Shown here: positions 36,348 to 49,026 of the stretch, piece by piece | How the letters are laid out: each line of letters begins with the position of its first letter | How positions within the stretch are numbered: the first letter of the stretch is position 1 | NCBI GenBank assembly: GCA_907163375.1 | Contig: CAJQUW010001420.1 | Coordinates: 62,001-126,000, forward strand | Length of the DNA stretch: 64,000 bases | Source of the DNA: Prostheceraeus crozeri | Lineage: Eukaryota > Platyhelminthes > Polycladida > Euryleptidae | Reading direction: 5' to 3' | The notes under the pieces: model-generated | Databases searched by the model: none | What the model saw: the letters and a program-made list of their open reading frames with translations, nothing else | Told to the model about the DNA's origin: nothing | Position numbers and translations under genes: made by a program

Positions 36348-38940
36348 CTAAAATCCCAACTCTAGAATCCCAAATTAAAAATGAACCACCTTATGAGTGC
36401 TGATGCATTTCGTTGACTTTAGTCAACTTGTCAAAGCACTAAAATGAATGTTTATTGAAATCATGGAGTATACAAATTCAAAAAACAAAAGCAAAAAAAC
36501 ATAGAAGACAAACAAATTAACTCAAGAGGGGAATTCAATGAAGGATGAAATATCTTAAAATGAAATGATTAGCCTTCTCTGTACTCGATACATCTCAGGT
36601 GCTAAAAAAAAAAAAAGAAAAAACGAAAACCTTTGAAAAATTTGCAGTTATTATTTGATGTGGCGGCTACTTTTTAGAAAGGAAATCTCTCTCATTGTCT
36701 GTTGTCTATGAATATGAACTTTCGGGTTTTGAAAAATCACCTGTTTTGTTTGTCAAAAAAAATTTGCATTTTATGCATGAGGTTTATGTAAATTATGTTT
36801 GGAAAAAATAATACATTTTTTTTTTTTTTTTCAAATGTTTTTTTTTTTTAAAAAATCATTCACTGTTTTTTTCACATTTCACAACATCACATAATTTTTT
36901 TTCTTTTTTCCCCCACATTTTTGAACGCCAGTTGTTCGTTTGTTCGATTTGCGATGAGATAATGAGATAAATAGATTTTCGCTGTCATAATATGCAGTCA
37001 TAATTTTGCAGTTTTTTAACTTTTCCACTAGACGTTTATATGGTGAATTAATGGTTTTTGGATTTTTTTCCAAAAATTTGTGGATTTTGTTTGTTGAAAT
37101 GAATGATTTTTTCTCATATTTTTTGTTCTCATATTTATTCATTTTTTAGTTACAAATATATTCGCTCGACTAAATCGCGTCGTCAACTACAAAAAGGGAG
37201 TTTTTCAATTCTTCAGTAACCGTTCTTTTCTTTTTCTTCTTTTTGACACAATAATTTTTTTCTTCCGACACAATTCTTCTATATTTCTCGTATAATTTTA
37301 TATCGTGCGAAAGTCGAAAATATGCTAGCTCGATGTGAGTAGCTCGATGTGTCCGTGCGGCGTTTTCCGTGGGTTTTTTGTCATTTTTCGTTTCAATGGT
37401 ATTGTAAAAATGATCATGAAAATGGCAACATTTCTCTTCGTAAATTTTATATCTCATAATTCTCATATCATGTTTTATTAATCATGTAAATGTCCACAAA
37501 ACATTTTAACCATAATAAATTATCATCAATAAGATAAAAAAAAATATTTATCTACATCTATGATTTAATTTTGATGATGATTTTGAATCGAACAAACTGT
37601 TCATCAATTAGACTCTTTTTGATCGATAAAGTCGCAATCGCTTCTTCAATGTGGCCCAATTAGAATCTATAACAACTGTCCATCTTTAGAAATGGTTCCC
37701 CAGAATCAAAATGAAGATTTGAATTCACAAAAAAATCATGTAGAACATCATCATGACAAACAAATTTCAAGGAAAAGATTTTACTAATTGGTTTTTGGAA
37801 TTGGAAACCCGACTGTGTTTTTCGACATTGTTAATTGATACAATGATTAATGAATTACATTAAGAGAAACAATTAACGATAGCATGCAGTTTTAAAATCA
37901 TAAGGGTTTTGGATGATACACATAACGATCAATGACACATGACTACAAAAAGCCCACGACATCACACCCCAACATACTAACGGATAATATCCCTCCCAAA
38001 CATATTATACTATATATTAATTATTTACGAAAATAAATATATAATTTTGCACGACGAATAGAAAAAAAAATATGAAGAATAAATGAAAAGAAAAAATTGA
38101 AGAACCTGAATGAAAACGTTGTTACAACTTAAAATATCCCTAACTAAGCGGATAATTTGAGCGAAACGAAATAAATCTAAAATATAGAAAACAAATAACA
38201 TAAAATAAAAAAAAAAAATCAAAAAACAAAACAACAACAAAACAACAAACAAAATCCAACCATTTACGGAAAAAATAGTATCAAAATAAAATCAAAAACC
38301 GAAAAACTTTTTAAAAACAGGCAAATATAATAAATGAAAAACGCATCTAGGAAGTCTGAATCTATGAACGAAGACAGATAGCCAAAAAAAACAACGATAA
38401 CGGTGGAAAAACAAAAATTGGAAAAAAGAAAAAAAAATGCTGTGAAATTATAAAATGAAACAAAAAAAAGAAAACATGAAAAAAAAAAAAACCTAAAAAA
38501 ACAAAACATTGATTTTAATTAACTTCCAACATAATTTACAAAAACCTGCAAAATAAAAAACAACAATTGTGACAAATCAGATAATGAATCTTCAAAGTAA
38601 CAATATCATAAACATACAAGTAACGTAATAGAAGATTAATCATCCAATTCCAAAGCAAAGCCGCCATTTCACAAACGAAGGATTTTCGTTCGTGCTATTA
38701 TTTTTTTTTTTTTTTCCTCATCTGACTCGAGTACAGAGAGAGGATTAAAGAATCACTCTTGATTTAAGATATTTTTGAATATCTAATTTTTCCTATTTTT
38801 TTGAATTTTTTCCCTTATGTCTTGGTATTTTTTGTGTTTCAAATTTTTGTTTTTTCCCTGAAGTCAAAAACATCATTTTTAAGTGCTTGACAAGTTTGAC
38901 AAATCAACGAAAAATTTTTAATTTATATATATATATAATA
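36311..38940. mobile_element. AT-rich element with inverted Penelope-like ends
   Basis: The left end (36311-36625) and the right end (38690-38940) are diverged inverted copies. Both have a (TA)n tract, then AATTAAAAATG or AAATTTTT, a hairpin reading GTTGACTTTAGTCAAC at the left, TTGTCAAAGCAC, and finally AAATATCTTAAAT...CTCTGTACTCGA followed by poly(A). The 2 kb between them is A/T homopolymer-rich with no recognisable gene. Frames at 36879-38509 are low-complexity artefacts. It may be an old pair of inverted Penelope-like fragments or a large foldback. Confidence 0.5.
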
Positions 38941-41545
38941 ATAATAAATCGTATGTCTGAAGAAAGTAAAGGACATCAATATTGGAAATCGTGGAATCCA
39001 TGAATACACTGATGACAAGATCAAAATCAGACCATAACGTAACAAAAGGAGTAAGTGATAACAGTGATAGCGAGAAGAAAAGTGAAAAATTACATCAAAG
39101 AGAAGCCACTGTTGAACAGCTTTGTCATAGAAATTACGAAGCACTTGTTATAATGTGATGAGATTATCTTTGGTAGTCGAAATTTCTGCGAGTGAGTGAT
39201 ATGAGACAGCAATAAATGATGGAGAGGATGATTGTAGTCACTGGTCATATATTACAAAAGTTTGAATCCTATTATCGTTCTTCTGTACGAAAGATCAACA
39301 AAATTTGCACAGGAGCAACTCTTTCCACAGACAATAACATGAGCACGACGTTGTACGCGATCAATTTCAGCAGTCAAATTCTGATTTACGTTAACAAACA
39401 AAGGAGCTCCATACTCGAGGGTGCTTCTAATGCAATTTTGATAGATTAGCACCAATTGATTGCCAATAAGATAATATCGAAGTTGGCGCAGTACATACAA
39501 ACGAGATGATCCCCCCTTACAGATGTTGTTAATGTGGATGTCCCATTTGAAAGACTCAGTGAGGTGAATTCCCAGAATTTTCATACTTTTGACCATTTGA
39601 ATACCTTCTATTGCAAACGCATCTGAATTGAACCAATGTCTTTGTCCCACAAATTTGTTTTGATTTTGATTCCTTAATGAGCATTTTGCTATTGTTAGTC
39701 CATTCTTTCAATTCAGCCCACACTTCTTTAACCGGTGATACAGCAGCATCCTTATGAATTGCTGCAACCACGATCATGTCATCAGCATATTTTACCAATA
39801 TGAACTCATCAACTTCGCTCATCAAGTCGGACACAAAGTAGCCAAACACGATGGGCCCCAAAGGTATGATGACCCCTGAGGTATTCCACTTGAGACACGA
39901 CACATTTCGCTGTCGGTACCCTTCCATTTTGCTCTCATACTTCTTGATGACAAGTAATTTTAAATGAAAAAAATTGCAATGTTGCTGAATTCATCACTAA
40001 TCATTTTTTGCAATAATTTTTCATGACAAGCGCGATCGAACTCCTTCATCAAATCTACACATGGTATGTGACAGGATACCGCGGACGGATGCTGTATATA
40101 AGAAGCAAAAAAATTCTCAGTCTAACATTGCGCACGTGGGCGAGCTGTTGGGTTTATACGCGTATTGTTTGCCATTGTAGCGGCGAATGAATTCATTTCG
40201 TATCCGTTTACTTAAACATTTTTCGAAGATACGTTTGGATACATGAGTATCCAACTTCCACTGTTGCGGTATATCAGCATTCTGAAAGCGTCTGTTGAAT
40301 AACATGCAAAGAGGAATAGCTAATCCACTTGAAAATTTTGGCCATATGATGGAAAGAATACGGTCAGATCCAGCCGACTGTTTAGGATTGACATTATTGA
40401 GCATCTGTTGTACCTCATCCTCATCGAATTCAAAACGGGCCGCAAATGGGAGTCGTAGTGATTCTGACATTGAAGTGCTGATGAAGTTCGCTTCGATAGT
40501 TCATCTCACTTCATTAAGAACGTCGACCATGTTGTCTCCAGGTCTGCAGTTTACAAGCCAATCATTCCCTGTCTTCATTTTATCTGTCACTTGTTTGTAC
40601 ACATCCCAGACAGAAGAACCATTTTCAATCAAACTTTGACCCCAGGTTTCCTTTCCTTTGAGAATAGCGTCCTTTACTGTGTCCTTATAGTGATGATATA
40701 GAGGCCAATCCTTTCTTCGATATGCTTGATACCTTCTATTGATCATCACTTTTATGATGTTACTCATCCATGGAGGGTCTCTAACAGACCTTTCTACAAA
40801 ATCATATGGGAGTGCATCAATATAAGAGTGCAGTGTATCATAGAAACAGGCACACATTTCATTTAATGACTTATTTGAGCAAAGAATATGCCAATTACAG
40901 AACACAAGTCAGACAGAGGTTTGGATAGATAAGACTCTCGAAAATCAGTAACTTTAACGTAAGCATCAACGTATTCTACTACACAATTTGACTCAAGTAT
41001 ACCTATGTCATGGTCACTGGACGAAAAAGGAGGAAATGCTACTGCTGCATGATAATGATCGACATACTCTTCCGCCACAAGACTAAGGTCAAGCACTGGG
41101 TCATTGCGAGTGTTCTCAAAGACTAGGTTACTTAAGGAAAAATTTGTCTCAAAAATCGCTATGTCTACACGATTAAAGTCACTAACCAGATTCACACTAC
41201 ACTTCGGAAATCTCAAAAGTTCATAACCTATACTTAAATCAGAACATTACATGCATCATGACGTCTGTCCACATTCAAAGAGCCTCCATGAGGAAAGTAT
41301 ACAGTAACGATTATGGAATCGAAAGATTTATGAGAAACTTGCATTAAGAGAATTTCAATGTTAGGATTGCGGAAGCTCTGCTTAAACGTAGATAAACGTA
41401 GATGTAGTTTTTGTTGACGAAGCAACACAAGCCTCCGCCCTTCCTTGAGCTTCGGCGATCTATTCTGAGTTTCATAGTTATTCAATTGTAAGGACTGATC
41501 GTCAATATTTAATATTTCATAAATATATATAATTATTATATGCAT
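38941..41545 (-). mobile_element. decayed non-LTR retrotransposon (LINE) with endonuclease and RT
   Basis: Reading on the minus strand from 41545 downward, an apurinic-type endonuclease part comes first (GRRLVLLRQQKLH, then TVYFPHGGS, then FSSSDHDIGI, the family's SDH motif). A linker follows, then RT fragments: NPKQSAGSDRI, FNRRFQNADIPQQWK, and the catalytic box KYADDMIVVA at about 39.8 kb. The C-terminal thumb region ends at a stop near 39250, followed by ~300 bp of 3' UTR and a (TTA)n tail near 38945. The frame is broken several times and the 5' end is missing. The order EN-RT without an RNase H suggests a CR1/L2/RTE-like LINE, but the clade is not settled. Confidence 0.85.
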
Positions 41546-42741
41546 TATATAACATGTAATTGCACACTAATATAACACAATACATAATAATATACCGGTA
41601 TTTATGTTTGTTTAGTGATAGGTCTATAAAACTTTCTCATCTTGATTAGGAATCCGATTGTGTGATGTAATCATTGTAATGTGCATGTAAGATAAAATGA
41701 AAACATGCCTGGTTGCATTTTTCTGTATTTGACCCTCGCACATATGCATAGTCTAATTTCAAGCACGGATAAATGTGCTTAGGCCTACTGTATTGATCAA
41801 TTTCCATGCAGGTTGACTAGATACCGTCATCGTATGAGAAATATACTGGAATATAGACCATATACTAGAATTCCATATGTACCAGTACAAATAGACTAAA
41901 TTCTGTTGACGATCGACTTAATAGCGCAATATTGCTACAAGCAGGCATCCCCTTGTATCGGTTAGCAGGTCGGGACGCATGTGTAGTCGGCCTATCATGT
42001 TCACATTATGCTGGCTTTATGCAGCGACAGTATGTCTAGCTATTTTAGGCCTGACTAGTTGAGAACAGGTACCCGAAAAAGGTCATCTTATGACTTCTGA
42101 TAAGGAAGATACTTGGCTTTACGAAATGCAAGGGTGTGTACACCCCAAGACTTTACACTATTTGTGTATTTCGTATAGATGATAAAGTCTGACAATGTCC
42201 TCCCAGTTTATCCTTCACGTGAATATCCATAAGATGTAATAGTAATAAAATTTTTGAATATGACGTCATTACGCGGTGAAATGTTTTTGAAAAATTGTAG
42301 CGTTGTTTCCCATGGAGTGTGCAAAACAACCCGAATGCATTTTTGCAAATGAACAACAAGGGAAGTATATAATCTTTGCTTTCTTGTGTCTAACAGTTGT
42401 CCTATTGATCTCAATAACAATTGGTATACTCAATTTTCTACAGTCAACAGTTGGTTTATTTTCTGTCACGTTCTCTCGGGCAAAGCTCGCATTGCTTTTG
42501 TTTCGATATCGGTTAGTTGTTGATGGGACTCATTGGCAATCTTTCTGGATCAAGTGCATTTCCCTCCCTACAACCAACCAGAGACTCTGACAATTGAAGA
42601 AGAAAGCGTTTCGAACGTTTTTTCATATTCTGGATGCATGAGGAATGAAGTCAGTGCGGTATATGTTCAGCAAACTCATAAAAAAAGTCAGAGGCCAACG
42701 ATTGCATTTTCGAATGCAGTTATAATTTCGCTCCAGTTGGT
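41546..42741. other. no gene supported
   Basis: AT-rich sequence. The plus frame at 42303-42590 has a hydrophobic stretch (about FAFLCLTVVLLISITIGIL) but overlaps minus-strand frames of similar length and shows no family similarity. Confidence 0.4.
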
Positions 42742-43559
42742 CTATACCTTTTTCCATTCTAACTACAAGTTGTTCCGTTCTATTTAAAACCTGTCCCATT
42801 CAATTTAAAACCTGTTCCATTCAATTTAAAACATTCACTTAAGATCGAGCTCTATTCTACTACAAAAACAAAATGACATTGAAGCAATCAATGATATCAT
42901 GATATTTCATGATACATGTAAAACATGGAATCTGATGAACACAATAATTGGGAATTTCCTGATAACAGGATCATAGAAAACAATAAACAATGAAACATTT
43001 TATTTTAAAGTGTTTATAAATTCACCAATGTAACACCGTATTGTAAGTCTTGTCGGAGCGGAGCGTTGACAGCCACATTCGATAACTACATCATCACATT
43101 ATCGGATAAAATGAGTCATTCTGAGAAATCGAACAATGGCAAAAAGTAAGAACCTTTAGCTCGGTTTAGCGCGCCATCATCCCATGCATCATACACGCAC
43201 ACACTTTTTGGGTGCGCGATCCACACGTTTTTATGCTAAGATACTCGCTCGCTCCGTGTGTTTGGTATGAATAGCAGGAGATAATATCAAGTGCTGTGGT
43301 AGTTAGTCTATTTCATTTGGTAAACTTTCGCGAAGTTTGCGCCGATGTTGTGGATAAGAAAGACTTGTTATACTGTATTTAGTTGCATTGGTGAGTTGGT
43401 GACTGTTATATTGTTTTTGAAGTAGAATAGAGCTCGTTCATAAGTGAATGTTTTAAATTGAATGGAACAGGTTTTAAACTGAATCGAACATTTTTAAACT
43501 GAATAGAACATTTTTAAATAGAACGGAGCAACTTTTAAGTAGAATGGAAGAAGGTGTAG
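42742..43559. mobile_element. TIR element with internal 14-bp tandem motif (~0.8 kb)
   Basis: The ends CTATACCTTTTTCCATTCTA and (inverse) CTACACCTTCTTCCATTCTA start inverted repeats of ~115 bp. Within each repeat the word TTCxATTxxxxTTTAAAA recurs about four times, giving a comb of similar sites. The inner border is a GAGCTCTATTCTACT box. The interior (about 42870-43420) is non-coding. It looks like a non-autonomous DNA transposon with clustered subterminal repeats. Confidence 0.72.
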
Positions 43560-44396
43560 TGTGTCCACAATATCGTGATGTTTGTCGACAGAAAAACAGA
43601 AGAATAACCGCTTTATTTTTCTTGCGTAGGCAGAAGACAATTTTTGCTTTGTCTTGAAATACGAATACATTGGTAAATTATTCTCGCATAGCGTCAGGCA
43701 TCATTTCCAACTCTCCCTATGTAAGGCTGTAAATTGAGACAATAAAAAGTTTTGAATCACACAAAACCGATAATTTTATTCCATAGAGACCTGGCTTTGA
43801 AGGGATGGACATCTTAGAAGGACAGCGCCTTCTGAAAGTAACCGGCTGTTTATGAAGTCACTTCAGTTCCAGCTGAATATCTTGTTCGAAATTTAGTTAA
43901 AATTTCTTCGAAAGTACGGCGCCAAGGTGCAAAGCTGTCATATGAATATCTTTCACTTCGGCAACCGAACTAGAATACATGCTTACGTCAGCTGGAAAAT
44001 GAATTTTTGAAACGTCAATTAAATTTTAACTCCATTAAAACAAAAACTTGGAGATTCCTTTAGTTTTGGTTCAAATTGTTAATTCATCAGTATAATAAAT
44101 TATTATCCATTAACAGTAAGTACATTGGTATAAATTCTAATTTTACCTCGATGATCAATGAAAGAGGAACATGTGAAATGTTTTCGTTGAATATACCAAT
44201 GTTCGCGATAATACAACCGCCGTCACAATTCTTCTATGCCCGGTTTCGGTACTAGTTAGCGGTGTTCGAAAATCGTTTAGTATGAAAATATTGTTGTGAT
44301 GCATGTATAATAATTTGTTATGAAGTGAGGTGAATCACACCCCATATTGAACTATGTTATTTTTTCTTGGTAAAGTAAGGTTTAGCTGTATCCAAA
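43560..44396. other. no gene seen
   Basis: AT-rich non-coding sequence between two TIR elements. I see no frame with a domain. Confidence 0.45.
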
Positions 44397-45135
44397 GATC
44401 GGCAATGATAAAATGATATCATTTTATCTTTGAAAAACGATATGAAATGATATCATCAAAAACTTTGTTCCATTATATTTCCATTATATTTATAATAATC
44501 ATATATTCTTCGCATTTTGTATTGAAGCAAATCTAGTCCCTTTCGTTTGGTCTACCCATGTCCATCCGCACTGGTTGATTCATGTAGCGGAAAGCAATTA
44601 AAAGCAATATTGTCTGTCAGTCTGTCAATTACACAGATAGTCAAGCAACCCATTAATAACACTATCATGATGTTTTTGAAGTCTTGACTGTAATCTAGAT
44701 ATTTTTAGATACTGTTGGCCTAACCAACTGCATATTCTAGGCGTATTTGTAATTCGAGTGTATCAAGTTTAAATCAAAACTTGCAATGCCTAATGTAAAG
44801 GCTATAGGCCTTACCTAACTATTGATATACAAGAAGCTCTGTATGACTAAACTGCTTTCTTCGGTCTTCCATTAATTGGAATCTATCGATGATGCATGCA
44901 GTCTAATTTCAATTTCATTGCTAAGAGCAGCAACAGTATCATGGCAGCCGTGCAAATCGAACGATTCGTATGACTAGATCTATTTGCGGTTGTAGGCCTA
45001 CGCATATTTCATTAAAAAGAATGGTATATCTTCATCATAAAAAATAAAATGATGTCATTTTATATCATTTTATAAAATTCATAAAATGATATCATTTTAG
45101 ATCATTTTAAAAATAAAATGATATTATTGCCGATC
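44397..45135. mobile_element. TIR element rich in TAAAATGATATCATTTTA palindromes
   Basis: It begins GATCGGCAATGATAAAATG and ends TAAAATGATATTATTGCCGATC, which are inverted. The palindromic word AAAATGATATCATTTT recurs at both ends (44408-44430 and 45035-45122). Non-coding interior, about 740 bp. Confidence 0.7.
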
Positions 45136-45721
45136 ATATACTGTATCTATAGCAGTCTGATATCATGCATGGATTGTAGACCTACTGGTGTTTGTGGAGG
45201 CCTTTGATTTAATTGTCTAACAACTTGCATGCTACCGAAAACTTGCAAGTTCCATGGAGGTATCAAGACTTGATTTAGACTTATCATACATGTAGGTACA
45301 CGGTATAGACTTACAATAGTATAGAATGTCCTCCTACCCTCAGCTAACGCTTTTAGTCGGCTTAACTTATCAAAGAGATATTTGGCTAATGAGAATTATC
45401 ATGGGAAGTAGTCGCGTATTTTAAAAAATCCCGTGGGAATGGCAATTTGATTGTGGCACTTAGCAGCTATGAGCCGCGCTAATACAAACTAATGAGGACG
45501 TGATCCTGTATTGATTCTTATTCACCACGTTAACAGCTTTTTTGAGTGTAAAAAATCCCTTGTTATTCGATCGTTATTATTTATTGTCCCACATGGCTGA
45601 ATGTTGTATTGAAACTGCGTTATGCTGTTTGTTATTCAGAAAATATTGTATTGCATAGTATCCATATTTAAATGTATAGCGACTTATCAAATGAATGATA
45701 ATAACTTGCACTGTTAATGTT

Positions 45722-46174
45722 TTATCCTCGTGGGTGGCCGCAGACACAGAAAAATCAAAAAATGGGCCGCGGCGAGAAAGGGCTGGAACCGCTGATCCAA
45801 CGCAACAACAAAACAGCTACTCAAGCAAACACACTCAACACGGCGGCACATACCTATAGCGCACAGGTAAAACAAAATCATTAACGCAATCCCCCACAGT
45901 TCACAAATCAGACCAAACACTCGACAGACGTAGACTAAACACTGGCACAAATCCGCACCAACAGATCACCCTTCTAAAAAGAATACTTACACAATTTATG
46001 TCCACTCGTCACTTCGTTGCCCCCTTTGTAAATCTCAACCGCACAACACAAAACATCTCTTCTCTTGCACACACATAGACATCGCACGCACCATGGGACC
46101 TGTGATTCACCAGTACCTGACGTCCCCTCTAGACCCCATAACCATGGTTGGGTTGACACCACAACCATAGACAT
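45722..46174 (+). mobile_element. LINE C-terminal fragment with CCHC finger
   Basis: Base composition changes sharply at about 45720 (C/A-rich). Plus-strand frames read TLAQIRTNRSPF and KEYLHNLCPL and, after a frame change, CPLCKSQPHNTKHLFSCTHI, then PVIHQYLTSPLDPITMVGL and a stop at about 46170. The pattern 'LaQlRtg.sp.L..YL' followed by CPLC..x..H.f.C is the usual C-terminal end of R1/Jockey-group LINE polymerases. Only the tail is present, with a stop and a frameshift. The minus-strand frames here are shadows. Confidence 0.78.
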
Positions 46175-46368
46175 GATATTAATTTCACTGCACTAAAAGA
46201 GCGTAGATGATGTTTTGTTATTCAATATGAATACAGGTTTATAAATAATGTAAAGTTTTGTCGGGCCATCAAATGATATTATAATAACTAACCCATAAAA
46301 GTATGAATTAGTCATTCATCAAAATTCTATGGCTGATTAATCGCGCTATCAAAGGTATATTCTTATAA

Positions 46369-46430
46369 TTCAAATGACAGTCAAAATCTAAGGCCTGAAG
46401 GGCCGATAGATTTTGGCTGTGTCATTTGAA
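46369..46430. repeat. foldback hairpin
   Basis: TTCAAATGACAGTCAAAATC pairs with GATTTTGGCTGTGTCATTTGAA around GGCCTGAAGGGCC. It is of the same class as the hairpins at 11.6, 11.9 and 62.5 kb. Confidence 0.78.
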
Positions 46431-47882
46431 CCATGTATTCCTACGGTTACACCTGGACTGTCAGCCAAAATGTCAGGTGTATATCAGGGGCCAATTTCTT
46501 GTCCATTATGTTATAAAACAAATAACGTTTTTTAATTGACAAGAACATAATAAATAAAATTTATATTTCGGGCAGAAATGACAAATGCTCTGTATCAAGA
46601 ACTCCACTCGACCTGTGCGTTCGGTAGATATTCGAGGTTAGGTATAATAGCGCAGTTCCATGCATTCTATATACTTGTAAGTGTATTAATTTTGACGTAG
46701 ATTTTTTGAAATGAAATACAATTACATCATTAATTAAGCAACCCAAATCACAATGTTTCCTGAACCAAGTGTCTCAGCTGACCAAGTGAATAAATTAAAT
46801 CCTCTGTACTATCGGATTGAAGATACAAGGAAGGCCAATAACATCATAAGTTCAGGTTAAAAATTTTTTGGCATTTGCTATATCTTCAAAAAGCAACCAC
46901 TTTCAAATAGAATCAGCCAGCTATTTTCCCCTATTGTGCTAATTTTAATCTGTATGCTTTAAAGAACGCTTCGCACGAGTCACAATTTTGGATATTGAAA
47001 ACAAACAAGTGTCAGTCCCATATTGATGGGGTTCAATGAAATGGGCTATCACTGTCCACCATTTTAGAAGCGATCAAAATCGTTGATGTCTGGTGAAAGC
47101 ATGCTGCATTCTTTAAAATAGCATAATTTTCTATTAAATTAAAAGTAAAGAACGAAGTCGCGAATTTAGAATACCAATATCTCATTGGAAAATTACAACT
47201 GATGACTTGATGCCTCTAAATGCACAGGTCATCATCAAGGGAAATACTGCCTCTGTTGATCGATTTGAGATCAAACGATCACTCATGACTTTACATTGAG
47301 GTTTATTTTTTTCTTTATTCTTTCCCTTCACGATTTTTGCATTTTTTTTGCTTTTCAAAATTTTTCTTGGTAGCTTTCATACTTGTTGTTCGAAAAGATG
47401 GGTTCCTTGTAACGAATTAGGGATGACCGTCCGAATAGCTTTTGTAAACGACCACTTGAACACTATTGCATGATTACATCACTTATGCAAGTTTTGAACT
47501 AATAGGACAAAATATCGACAAGACAGATAACAACATTTGTTGTATCTTTAATCGTAATACATTCCAAGAACGCAATCCTCTCCGGACACAGATTGTACAC
47601 AGCTACAGCTTGTACAGGTGCTATATCTAGATATCCATAGTTTGAACCATGGACTGACTTAGCCTACAATTTATTACTACAATCTTAAGAAGAAAAACTG
47701 AAGAAGGTACTGACTATCCTGTGACACTTATTGGAAAACGGGCAGCGACACACATATACTTAACGAGTGCATTGGTCAATCGACATATCAACATCTTCGA
47801 AGACAAAGTTTTTTTCGCTACAAGAAGACAAGATGTTGAAATGTAAAATTGGCAAAAGTATTCAGAACGGGAAAAATAGAAT
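46431..47882. other. no gene supported
   Basis: Mostly non-coding. The stretch from ~47690 may hold the degraded N-terminal part of the recombinase that follows, but its frames are too broken to assign. Confidence 0.4.
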
Positions 47883-48265
47883 AAGTTTGATGTAATCGAA
47901 GAGGAAGACTTGAATAAAATATTCAGTTATTTTCAAGGTACACTCAATCCTCATCTTCAACAATATGTCTGATTCCAATTAGTATATAAACTCGGTCTGC
48001 GTGGACGAGAATTGCATCACAAAATGTCTTTTTCCTCGATAGAAGATGCATCTGGGCGAAAATATGCCTACATCAAGACAAATTATTAATCAAAAAATGT
48101 GAAAGCGAGCCTCAGACAAAAGAAATTCGAAAACTTATCAGAAGGAAGGCTATATGATGACCCAGAAAATCCAGATTCGCGTCCCATAAAGAGACTTGAA
48201 TTATATTTGAATGAATCATCCGATATTATCAGCTCCAACAATTTTGAGAACCATCCATGTCATTA
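47883..48265 (+). mobile_element. Crypton-type tyrosine recombinase fragment
   Basis: One frame with in-frame stops reads FDVIEEEDLNKIFSYFQGTL, then FQLVYKLGLRGRELHHKMSF, then YAYIKTNY, then KNVKASLRQKKFENL, then RPIKRLELYLNES. The GLRGRE box corresponds to the first catalytic arginine of tyrosine recombinases. The overall pattern (LxxKLGLRGREL, then KNVKASLRQ, then P...ELYL) matches the Crypton-derived domain also found in host ZMYM/QRICH-type proteins. The C-terminal HxxR and Tyr region is absent, cut off where the LINE fragment begins. It is a decayed DNA transposon rather than a host gene. Confidence 0.72.
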
Positions 48266-48268
48266 GGA

Positions 48269-48730
48269 TCAAGACACCAGTTTGGAAAGAGCTTTCAATA
48301 GTTCATCACACCAATCACTTAGTAAATGTTCAACCGTGACGCCATCTGTACCAGGTGCTTTGCCACGTGTTAAGCGAAATATAAGCTTGCCAACCTCATC
48401 GGGGGATATGTAACGCGTAGCAAGTGGATTGATTAATGCTTTATTTGTTCGCTTGTCACCAATGATAGACGTTTGCTCCGCAGAAAGAGGCATATCTGCG
48501 ACAGAAGCTTGGAAGTGGGTAGCAAACGCATCTGCTGAGCAGGTAGAAGCGACACGAAGACCTGCTCGGCGAGTACGCTCGACTTGCGTCCAAAATCGAC
48601 GAAATTTGTCACCTTTGCATAAATGACTCAGTAGTCGAGCTTCATGGTTGTCGCCTGCGACACAACAGCCAACTTTCGGGCTTTCCGGTAATTCTTTCGG
48701 ATAGCGCCTGTGCCTTAATACCGGCCCCAT
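48269..48730 (-). mobile_element. LINE fragment: linker and first RT motif
   Basis: An open 153-codon minus-strand frame: KGDKFRRFWTQVERTRRAG, then FATHFQASVADM, then ISPDEVGKLIFRLTRGKAPG and TDGVTVEHLL. The last part is RT motif 1 of non-LTR retrotransposons (gKApGpDgi...ll). The fragment ends at a stop and has no catalytic YADD box, so it lacks most of the RT. Upstream, toward the transposon end at 48848, the frame degenerates. Confidence 0.75.
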
Positions 48731-48847
48731 GTTTTAAACGGAAATTAATTGCGATGGACCTCCTCTGACAATGGCAAACATGTTCCTGGATATCTACACG
48801 AAAACCGACGCCAGTTAGATATTTATACATAATTTTGCTTTAGTAGA

Positions 48848-48868
48848 GGGTCTGTTACAAAATTAGTT
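48848..48868 (+). repeat. left terminal inverted repeat
   Basis: A 21-bp perfect inverse of 58452-58472, starting GGGTCTGTTAC. Confidence 0.85.
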
Positions 48869-49026
48869 GCGTGAAGGTAAAAAAATAAAAATGATGTATT
48901 TGAGTGATATTCACGTTCATTGATTCATTCATACGGTTTACCATCATGACTGATAACTATTTCGTTTAGATAATCAAAATCCTTCGAGTTACACCTTAGG
49001 AAAGAAAATGATTTCTTGTTATTTTT

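Noticed and set aside
36879-38509. Open frames of 75-98 codons on the minus strand
   Set aside because: These are low-complexity Phe/Ser/Lys strings produced by A/T runs, with no domain.
48642-48830. 62-codon minus-strand frame upstream of the LINE fragment
   Set aside because: It overlaps the better-supported RT frame and shows no motif.
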